DNA from: Rhynochetos jubatus
Taxonomy: Eukaryota > Chordata > Aves > Eurypygiformes > Rhynochetidae
Assembly (NCBI GenBank): GCA_027574665.1
Contig: CM050652.1
Span: forward strand, 37,839,631 to 37,903,630
Direction of reading: 5' to 3'
Length of the DNA: 64,000 bases
Part shown: one piece after another, positions 48,701 to 60,100 of the stretch
How the letters are laid out: each line of letters starts with the position of its first letter
Position numbering within the stretch: position 1 is the stretch's first letter
Notes under the pieces: model-generated
The model's input: only the letters and a program-made list of their open reading frames with translations
The model's database searches: none
Told to the model about the DNA's origin: nothing
Translations under genes and position numbers: made by a program

Positions 48701-50906
48701 GTGCCATTCAAACTTGAAATGGAAACCAGTCAGCAGAAGGGAAGATGTGGCAGAAGAGTTGTTCCTGTCCTGCTCTCAGCTATGTTATCAGTCTTTGCTT
48801 CTGTTAGGTGGGTTTTGGTGCACTTTCCTAGGTGCTGTAGGCATAGGAAAGGCAAGGCATCCAGGCAAGCCTTTCTACACCCATTTTCAGAAGCCTACAT
48901 CTACTGTTGATTACGAATTCTGAAATCCAAAGAATTGGGAATGTGAAAAGACATTGGTGGTGTTGCTGATATAGTGGTGTTGGGTATGGCGTACTTGGTG
49001 GTTGAAAAAGGGGAAAGTGGTGGGAACAATGAAAGCAGATGTGTTTGTGCAGGTATAGGCCTGACTGAGATTGGGCTGGTGAACTTTAAAGGACTGTTTC
49101 TGCAATTTTCTTTTTTCAAGATGACAGCATTTTAGCTTACTAAATGTAAAACAATGACATGTAATAGTTGCACCGTATAGCTGAAAATATTTTTGAAATG
49201 TAGTCTTGAAGTGACCTGTAGCTCTGCCAGTCCTTTCATTTAGATGTGCTGATTTAGCAGGTGTTACCATTACATGGAGCATGTAATTAGAATGCTTATA
49301 ATAGTTAGGAAGATCTGTAGGGAAAACAAACAATACTTACTTTTAAGTTTTGAAAAATAAGCTGTTTATCTCTGTGTTACAGTAGAAAAGCTCTGAAGCA
49401 CAAAACTGTGACAGGGTTTTTCTGTGTAAAGCATGTTTGTCCAAATGCTGTTGATAGCCCAAAGCAAAACAAATTTCTCATAAACCAGAAAAGAAACCCC
49501 CAAACAGAAAACATCCCTTTCATTCCTGTAAGGTCCTTTTTGTCACTTATGTCTGGGAAATTTCTTGGAGGTGGTTGCTTTTTTTGTGAGAGCAACTAAC
49601 AGAGACAGAGAAAAAACAATAACATATTCTTGCTGCCTGAACAAATGAACTTCTTCCACGTGTACCTGATAATGTGGTAAAGCAACTTCTTTTAACGCAG
49701 CTGTACACACAGTACAGTCCTAGAGAGGTGCAACAGTTTTGAACAGTTCTTTAAGATGTAACTAAAACATTACTGCATATGCTAATTTGGGGATTCCATT
49801 CTTGGTATTTTCTGTGTTTCATGGAGTAGCTAATGGACTGGATGTACATATAAGTAGATGGCATCATCTCTTCATGGCTATGGCCATCATCTTTTTAGAT
49901 ATTATTTCTGCCTTGTCCTTTCAGTTGTACGATCCAAGCAGTTCTCTGTAAAATGCGTTATTTCACTTAGATGCTACAGTTCTTTTTTTGCATGTTGAGC
50001 ACTTGTGTGAAGCTTTAATTTTTTTCTCTTTTTATTTATATAAAATGGAAAATGTTTTTTTGCAGTGAATAATCACTGCTAAGTAATTCTGTCACAAATT
50101 TCTCCATGCTACTTCCAACATATAGTTTTGAATCATGCAAAGATTTTTGTAGTCTATGATAAACTGCTGGAAAACTGGAGCTTTCTACGGGGGCCTGTAA
50201 AATTCATGTGTTGTACTTTTTTTTTGGTTGATCTTATGACAAACACGTAGAATTAAAACAAAGACACTGTCATTTAAATTACCAGTTCATAATACACTTC
50301 TACCTGTGATATATTTTGGTATGATACTTACAATTGTCATCATCACTTACTCATGTGATGTATTAAGTACACATGGAAGTCTTCTTGGCTACTTCTATCA
50401 TTTCAGTGAGCGGTGACAAGATCAGATGTATAATTTAACCCAGACTGCCATGGACTGTAATTTATTTAAAGGTTGACTGATTTCTGTCTCTAGATTATTT
50501 GCTTCACTGAGGTTAAAAGTGAAAGCTTTAGGTTTTAATTTTTGTTATTGTTACTGGTTCCCAGATCTCCCTGTCTTTTATAAAGAAGACAAAATACAAA
50601 ACAGCTCTAGGCTGTATTAACGATGACTTTATGACGTAGACCTTGTTCTTGATTTCATCATTGCATTTAGATGTGGAGTCTGCTGTTAGATCTTCTGGAC
50701 TCAACAGTCCCATGCACGTGTGGGGAAAAACCCCCAAAAAACCAAACCATTTTTGGTGGTTGACTTTGATACTTCTGTAAATTAGTCCACAGTTTCCATT
50801 ATAGCATGAAGTATTCTAAATTTGGGTGTGTTTTTAATTCAAATAGTTGTCAGATATAATTAAATATTTCTGGTTTGCATTCTGATAATGTGATTCTTTA
50901 ATTCAG
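42735..50906 (+). other. RAB3IP: RAB3IP intron 1 (8.2 kb, proposed)
   Basis: Its first kilobase is the rest of the CpG island. After that it is AT-rich with T-runs and small open frames, none supported. No repeat family was recognised. Alternative first exons could be hidden here. Confidence 0.5.
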
Positions 50907-51182
50907 GGTTTCATATGATGAGGCTTTTATTATGGCCAGTGACCCCTTGGAAGGCTTTCATGAAGTGAACCTTGCTTCGCCTACTACACCAGATCTTCTT
51001 GGCGTAAAGGAGCCAGGGACTCAGGAACAAACTACCTCACCCAGTGTTATCTACCGACCACATCCTTCTGTTGTGTCCTCCACACCAATCCAACCCAATG
51101 CATTAAATGTTTCTGACCTTCCCACACAACCTGTTTATTCATCTCCCAGACAGCTGAACTGTGGAGAAGCATCAGGTGTCAG
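50907..51182 (+). CDS. RAB3IP: RAB3IP first coding exon (ATG 50932; residues 1-84)
   Basis: The acceptor is TTTAATTCAG and the donor GTAAGT. The start at 50932 has A at -3 and G at +4, and it gives the conserved N-terminus. The exon encodes a Ser/Pro-rich region ([28 protein letters not shown]). Two out-of-frame ATGs precede the start in the same exon. Confidence 0.95.
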
Positions 51183-54100
51183 GTAAGTTCTGTGTGTCTG
51201 TTTAAATTGCTGATGTTTGTTGCATATAAACTGCTTGCTTTACTATAGATGTAATTTTAATATCACTTACAATGTTGTAATATTAAATTGTGTCCATAAT
51301 GGTACATTCACCACCACTACTGCCATTTCTAAAATATTTCTTCTGAATGTATTATGTAAATAAAAAAATATATCACTCTCTTTACAGCATCAATGTTACC
51401 GACGCAGTACTTTGTTCTACCTCTGGACCCCAGAGTGGGTCGTTCAATCACAATAATTCCAGAAAGGAGAGCAATAACACAGAGAGAGAGTTTTTGCAGG
51501 GTGCTACAGTAGCAGATGTTGCTGAAGGAAATGAAGATATTTTTGGGTTGAGTACAGACAGTTTATCTCACTTACGGAGCCCATCTGTACTGGAAGTAAG
51601 AGAAAAGGGCTATGAAAGACTGAAAGAAGAACTTGCAAAAGCTCAGAGGGTAAGGCTCATTGTCTTGTCTTCTCCTGCTTTTTCTCTCTTCAAAGTGGTT
51701 CTAATATTGCAGAATGACAAATGGGCCGGAAGGCGTAGTCTGAGTCTACTGGTTTCTTACAGAATTGTTTGGATGTCATTATTTTATGCAAATTTACTCT
51801 GAGTGTGTGCAGTGCTGATGTCTTAGAATTATTCCTTGATAGTATTTTTTTCTAGTGCTGCCACTACTTAACCATGGAAAACTTTTGCTGCAATATTTGA
51901 TTAAACAAGCCTTTTCTTTGAAACATAGACAGTTCCTTCATTCTGACATTTGAGAATAAGAGTAATTTTCTGTCATTCCATTGTTACCATGTAAGTATTT
52001 ATAGACGCTGATTTTATACCTCTCAAGTCTTCTTTCTCCTGGAGTACAGAAGTGTAGCATGTGCCATGGAATATAGAAGTGCTTTCGAACAAGGTTACTC
52101 TTGTTGTTTCATAGGGGAATGCCTGCATAGGACAGAAGCACTAAAGATGTCACTGGTGTTCCTTAGAATAGAGCACTATTACACCACACTTCAAATTTAA
52201 TATGGATACCTTTGAAGACACTGTGGCTCAATTCATTAATATTTGTAAAGCGCTTTGTCTTGTTTGGATGAATGGTGCTATATAAATGCAAAGTCATTAT
52301 TTATCATTTTAGCATCCCTGTGTGCTTAAAACTTCTGAGTAGATTTTGTGCTGTTTGTGTCTGTGCCCTTTCCGCTCTACATATTTCCATTCTTTTTTAG
52401 ATTTAAGCTCATCTCATCTTGTGTTTGAACCTATGTTTGTTACCTAGTCTTGTTGAATGTAGTCATCATTTGTCACAGTTGCATTTGCCCTTGTTAATAT
52501 GAATGTTAAGTATGGATTCTGACATCACTTCTTCTGTTAATTGTTTGATTGCTGGGTAGTTGCTTCCTTTGCTAATGTGTCCATTTGCTTAGTGTTTGAA
52601 AGGAGATATTAACCTGAGCTAAGTTTGAGGACCTTGCATGTGAATATGTAATCCTAGCAGTTAAACTTGGAACCTGAAAGTAAGAATAAATTAAAGTTTA
52701 AACTTTAGAAAACGCTCTTCTAGCTCCTGACAGGATACCAAAGTACACGTAACGTACTTAAAAACTGCAACTCGGATCTGCTACTGTTACCTTGAAATTA
52801 TCTGAAAATCTTATTCTGCTCTATACCACTTCATCTCTTAGAGATGGAAATGTTTCCTATTTCACTTTGAAATTTAATGTAATTTTTAAGGAAATGGCAT
52901 TAAGGCTGCTAGGACATACTAACTGCATGTTATGTATTTTCAAACCCTTTGGTTCTTCTTAATGAAAGTGATTCAGCACTAATGAAACTGTTGATGTCAA
53001 AGTTCTTGCTAATTCTCAACCCATCAGGTGGATTCTTACCCGTGTTATACTGGATGGGTAACTTATTTTGTCTGTCTTCCTAAACTTGTACTGTTTCATA
53101 ATTGCGCAATTCTGGAGTCATAGCAGGAGTCTTTACAGACTGTACAACAATAAACCCTATTCTTTCTATAATATCTACTTTCTTCCACTAGTGTTTTTTC
53201 TATCCCTAATTCATCTGTGATTGCTTTCTTCCAAAAGCCACAACTGTTCACATAGGGCTGTGCCCACTCTGTGATATTCAGTGTTGTCATGCAGCCTTCA
53301 AACTTTTATTTCCAAGTATATTCACTTTTGTTGAGGAGTATTTGGTTTACAAACCTGTAGGGATATATTAATAGTCAGTGCCTGTCTATAGCTGGCTGTT
53401 TTTTGCGCAATGGCTTTAAATTCTCTGTAAGTCTCTGTGCTGTTTATTAAAAACAATGAGGAAAAATGAGGATTGCAATTTGCACTTGAATTTTATGAAC
53501 TCATTCAGCCTGAAAACCTTACAGGTTTCCTACAGACTTTCCAGGAGTAGACAAACGCAAATTTGCTATCTTGCATTTTTTCGTTCTAAATTTCTGTATG
53601 CTATTGTAAGATGCATTAAAGATTGTTTTGAATTTGTTGCAGTTGTGATCAGAAAGGGAACTAGAAAAGAAATAGTAATTTTGAAGCTTGAGGACCCACT
53701 ATCTAATTTTTTTCATGTCTCTGCTTGAACTGCAACTTTTTCCTTAATATGCTCTCAGTTTTTTATATTGGAGATTATGGGTATGATGCGTAACTGTTAG
53801 ACATTTAAGTATGGTTCATGAAGAAATTATTCAGGAATAGAAGAAAGATTTCATTCTTTTTTTTTCCCCTTCTTGTGTATGCCATCTATTTCTTAAGACT
53901 ACAAACTTTACTTCTCACAATGAATAGCTTTGCTGGCAAAATTGTTAAAAAAAAAAAAAGTGTCATAAATCTGTTTCTTGATGAGTGGAAATATACTTTC
54001 TACTTCAATCTAGATTGGTTGCACCATCAAATCTTGTAAGATTGGGGGAAATATTGGGTCAGAGGTAAAGGCAGCGTGGTATTCTATGCTGATGGAGCAT

Positions 54101-57100
54101 GTGAGATTGGGCATACTTTTGCTTTTAAATGTCCACTTAATCAAAATGACAGATTTTTTTACTCTTTGAGACCATTCAGGTCACTTTTGCTTATTGTTTC
54201 CCTGAAGACTAATTTTCTGGCTACGTTTTATAAAGTGGAACTGAAGAGCCCTTGGTTTAATTGATTTGAGCCTTTCTCCTTGTTTTGCTACGCTTTTAAA
54301 GCAGCATCAGGAAAATTGAGGTGTTAAAAGGCTTAGTGCTTGGCTGCCTGGGACCTTTGTGTGATATGGCCCTGAAGTTATTTCCTCAGCAATCAGACTG
54401 TCAATATAGTGGTATCATCCATGACTGCAGGGGGGAAACTTAGGCTTCTGTGTTGATATATTTTCTCTTGGAGTGTTGAAATTATCAGCTGCCACTGGTA
54501 GTTAGCCCCCTTCTCTGATGAGGAAAGAGCAGTCTACCAGAGATGTTGGTTGCAGATAGTGATTTGGTTTGAGAATGAATTCCATGCTTCCCATGATTTT
54601 TAGAGTTAGAGCTGTAGGCTTGTTGGTAGCAAGGAAACTGTTAGACTTTTTATAGTAGAAACTTGAATTACTAATGTTTCCTTTAGAGTGAAATTGAGAG
54701 TTTTTCCACACTGATACAGTGACTCTTGTGAAAGAGGTGACAGTATAGAATGTGGTGTAAATTTCAACTTAGTTTAAGAACCTGATCCTCACATCTACAT
54801 TTTTCTTTCAAAGGCTTCAATTTCGGTATGCATTCTTCTCGGAAACAAACTGAGTCTTACAATTTCATCTCTTCAGATCTTGTGTGTTGATACAGGATTT
54901 GAAGTAGATTTTTTTTCCTATTGTTCAGTCTGTATCGTCAAAGAATCCAATGTAAGAGTCTATTGCCATTACTATTGTGTTTCTGTGCAGGCTAACACTG
55001 GCAGTTAAATAGCTTTATTTTTCCACAGTGAAACATGACATTTTAAAACTCTGCATAGATTAGTCACAATAACTTCAGGAATTCCAGTAGTACAGTACCT
55101 TCAGTATTTTTAAATTTCTGTTGTCATTTGCCTATCAGTTAACAATGAAAATGAGGATGCTGCAGAATAATACACCCTCTCAGAACTCCACTGAAGAGTA
55201 TGCTTTCAAGCTTTTCTAGAACAAAATTGCAGTTGAATTGTAAGGCCACTGGGTTGTGATTGTTAAAGATGGGTTGGCTCTCTGAAGGTGTTAGCAGTTC
55301 CTTGCTGCCTTTGAGTGATGAAAGTTTTCAGTTTCCACACCACTGCCTGATGCTGTTGTAGAAGGCATAGACATTTTCTTGGGCAAGTAGAAGACTACAT
55401 GCAAGCAGAACAGAAGCACCTTTACCCACGCCATAAGATAAGTTAATAGTCTGTGAAATACTCTTATCCCTGAAAAGATATTCTGGGCCTTTTGTCACAT
55501 TAAACAACCTTGTAAATGTGGTTGCAATGGACTAATTTTTTGTGTAGCTTGTGTAACTTGGGTGCTGAGTGAAGACCAGTCAAATAGAAATGTATTACAA
55601 TAAGTACAAACTTCTTTGCCATCTTCAGAATTCAGCAATATCCTATGGTTCTGATTTTAAGTGATACCTGTAGAAAATATTTTCTCTTTCCTTGATCTTC
55701 CACATCTAGTTCTGGCTTGGTTAAATTGCTGAGCTAGATGCAGGATTACTTTCTTTCTAGAATTTAAAATACAAATGGCTTTGAAGCAGTAATTTGTATT
55801 CCCTATCTGACTGGTTTCTTCTAAAGACCCACATTGTGTTCTGTTTGTGAAGATCAAAGTGAAATAAGCAGTAATATGACTCTTTGATTAAGGATTTTTT
55901 TTAACTTCAAGGGTTTTTTCCATGCAAGTTAATTTTTCTTTATTACCTACTTTGGTAACTGTGTGTTGTGCTTTGTAACATTTTCTTCACGTAGTTACTT
56001 TACAGAACAGTAATGGGGGAAGGATTGCACCATGGATGGTTAGTGTAGCACACGCAGTTGTCTTTTCTGCCTCTGTATTGTGTGTGGTTGGGAAGCCTCC
56101 AGTAATGCCTTGAAGACACTGGTAGTAGTAATGTTTCTAATAACTGCCAAGCTTCTTTCCTTTGGGCGCTCTTTATTTCTGCCCTGCTTACAAAAAAACC
56201 AAAAACCACAAAACCCACAATGCATGAGCTATTAAACTTGCTTCGCAAAATAATGTGTTGTATTGTGGTCCTCCTGAATCATGTCATGGAAATTTGCCCG
56301 GCGTCTGACAAATCTGGCTAAGCAGCCATGCGTAGTAGACTGCCTGGTGTTGTCTACTTTTTTGTTTTCATTAAGTGGCTTTACTTGTCTGCCTAAATTT
56401 TAATATAAAGCCCTGTAATCTTTCCAGTTGCAGACAAAACTGTAATCATCTTCCTTAAAATTGTGGATTGATAGTGATAGCCAAAAGTGAACCTGGGGTA
56501 ATTCTGCTTTCATTGTGTGTTGAATAACACTTGACCTGAATATTAATATAACCTGCTTTTCAGATGTATTGATGTGTATGTAGCATTTTCCTTACAAATC
56601 AGTGAAGTAAACTGAAGGGAATTTATTGATGTATTCTCTGCATTTGTAGGAACACATGAAACATAAGCTTTAAGCATTTTGTACCATAATCTTTCATTTT
56701 CTTAAGAACCATACTTTGTATGGGAAATACTTTTAAACCAAGACAAAATTAATTAATTAAATTTTGTTTCTCGTTTCTTTCTCTAACCTTTTATTTTTTC
56801 AAGTATTTTTTTCTCTTTGGCTCTATATTCCTTTTCGCTTCTATTCTCTCCATCTGTAGCTATTTTTCTGTTTTGTTTTGTGCTTGGGTTTTTTTTTTTT
56901 TGATTGAGAAATAGATCACTGTGCAGAATAGTAGCTAGTAAGTAGGAGTTGAGTACTGTTTGAGAAATACCGTGTTTGCAAAACCACCATCATTTAAGTG
57001 GCACCTTTCAAAATAGTTAAAAGGTTGCATAAGGAAAGCAAAAAATCAAAATAGCAAACAATCGAGACTAAAAGTCTGTCAGAATGTCCAAAGTTAAGAC

Positions 57101-60100
57101 CAAATAAAAGAAGAGAAATAATGCCTTTGATAGTAAATGGCTCTAGAACAGTTCTTAAACACTTGTAATATTTAGGAGCTGAAGTCAAACAGCGTGCTAC
57201 ATCTCAGAGAAAAATCTATTGCCAGTTTCACTGAAGAAATTGAGAGCAAGACCTAACATCAGCGTGCTCAGGGCCAGATGCAATTTCCCACATTGCTGCG
57301 TACCTTACTCAATCATGAAGACTTTGGGAGAAATACTAACTGCTTCCCAGAAAGAAGGGGAAGTTGATACTTGGGCCTTTTTATGACTCTGTAGTGACTG
57401 GCCCCCCAGGGTTTTCTGCAGGCAGGTGTTTCTTTATTGCTTTCTGCAGGTTTGCAAAGCAAATCATTGCTGGCTTGTATTTGGAGTCTTTTAACAGGTC
57501 AGTGACAGGCTTGGGTCCTGCATTTCAGGAGCTCTGGTAGTGTAATAGGTAGCTTGGCAGGGGGAAAAGTAGAAGAGGAAGAACTAGATAGGGATGGGAG
57601 TTAGGCCAAAAAAAAAAAAAGCTTGAAAGGTCAGAACGGGTTGTCTGCTGCTGTTGTTTTCCCTTACTTTTTCTCTCCATTGTTCTTTCTTGTAAGAGAT
57701 TTCAGGGTTTAAGGGTTGGGGAAAGGGAGAGGAACTCTTATTTCAAATTCCTTGTCAAACTTTTTGTACTTCTCTGTAAATTACCCTACTTTTCTCTCTG
57801 ATTTGGGACAATACAGATGAGTTTTGGCTATATAATGTTTACGTGTACCCAATGTGTGTTAAAAGTCTTACTGCAAAAGTGGTATGGTCAGGCCTTCACT
57901 CAAATTTTAGTAGTGTAGAGGAATAACATTTAGAATTTCATTAAGCTGCTTTAATTTGATTTCTATATCAGCATAAACAAGAGCAAGGATATAATTACAG
58001 TATGATTTTTGGAATTGTATTAGTTGTAAGGAGATATATAGGAGACATTATAGTAACATGTTTTAAGATTATTTTAAAACTGGGGATTGTCTTGAGACAA
58101 AGTTTGTTTTTTTTTTTAAGGATTGCTTTCTTTTAAGTGTATGTTAAGGAATGGGTACACAGAACTGCTATTCTCTCTGTCCCATTAATTAATTTGATCT
58201 ACACTTTAAGTGATTTTAGTACTTTCAGGAAAAAAGCCTTTTTGTTACTTAAGAGAACTTTGGAAATGCTGCTGTCTAGCTTAGAGATACTTTAGATTGG
58301 CCTGGTGTGCTTCTGTATAGCAGGAAAAAATAGATATATATGTACAGAATTAATTTAATTGCCTCTAGAGTAATATTTTGAAAGGCTTTGTTTAGCAAAG
58401 GTTTTATGTTCCTCTAATTTTTTTCTTTTTATCGTCCCTCTCTGTGGTATTAGCTTTACAAGGCCAAATTACTACTCTAAGTCAGAATAAATAACTTTCA
58501 ATTTTCCATAGGAGCTGAAGTTAAAAGATGAAGAATGTGAAAGGCTTTCTAAAGTGCGAGATCAACTTGGACAGGAATTGGAAGAACTTACAGCTAGTCT
58601 GTTTGAGGTTTGTTGGAGTCTTCGATGTGATATACTTAAAGGAAGCTGAGCCAGATGTTTTGTGTAGACTCAGTATATTTGTATGCTGAATTTTTTTGCA
58701 ATAAGCTTATAAAGGGATTTCTGTTCTGAGGAGGCTGGGTGTGTTGATGGAGAGGCTTAAGAGAAAGCAGTAGACTTTTCACTTAGATGAAAGATACCTT
58801 GTTGTGTTTGTCAATCTGCCTAGACACGAAACACAGAAAATAAGGAAAATATATCCAAAAGCTTAAAACTATTCAGACTTTTTTTTTGGTGTAACTATTT
58901 TGAGACAGCTTCTCTGTCTGACAGAAAGGCTATATAGATAAGAGCTAAATTTGGGGTTGCCATGGTGACTAAATAAAAAAATAACATAGTTCCAGATCAA
59001 TGGAGGTAGCAAGTATACAACCATGCTTTCAGCTTTTGAATTTTGGGTCTGCTACTCCCACAGACTTAAAGAGAAGCACTAATACTGAGTGATGCACCAG
59101 GGTGGAACCTGGTTACCAAGTGAGAAGCCTGAACTTTAAGTGGGACCTTTTCATTCAAGAAAAAGGCAGTAGTGCCAACAAAGATTGTGAGCTTGTATTA
59201 CACAGGAATTAAAAAAATCTTAAATCCATATTTGAAGCAGGATCAGTTCTCATTTTATCATAGGAATATATATACAAATGCCTGGAGGCTAAATTGTGAT
59301 ACCCATAACTGTCAGAATAAATTTCATAATGCGGAGATGATTTATATGTTTACCAAATCGTAAGTATTGGTTTTCAGCATATGCAGAAAGATACAACCCT
59401 GGTGTTTTAGAAGCAGTTTTTAAACCTATGATGTAGTATTGGTATAAAAGTGCTCTAAAATCTTGAAAATACTGAAATTCAAAAATGAAATTACAAAGTG
59501 CTCTGTGGCTTGGCAACACATTTCATCATCCTGGTAGGGCAAAGTTACTTAAAGTATAAAGCATTTCCTCTGTAGAGAATAAATGGGAGACCGGAAAGGT
59601 ACCTTTTAACATAAATATTGTATATGTTGGGGCAGGAGGGGGGAAATGTTGGGCAGGTATTTTAACTGTAGAAGAATAAAAATACAACTGTCAGTGAAAT
59701 TTTATATTAATTACACTTCATAACTTTAACTTCATACATCAATTAGTTAAAGCTATTTTTGAAATATAGTGAATTAGTAATAAATGTTTGAGTTTTAATT
59801 ATTCAGAACTGCTGGGGGCATGTCACTTGAATTTTCTTCTGTGATTGGATTTGACTAAGAGGCCCTAACAAAACACGGTGTTGAGGTTTCTTCATTATTT
59901 TTTTCTGCGGGGATCTACAGCCCTTGAATTCACATTCTGTTTTGAATCCCACTAATTTCAATGACCATATAAGTGGATTATGCTGAAGCTTGTATTAATG
60001 CATCCCAGTGGAAGATGGAGACTTGTGTTGCACAGCTGGGTGTATATATTACATTATTACACTGTAATTGCACTGTAACACGCTTTGCTTTCAGAGGTGC

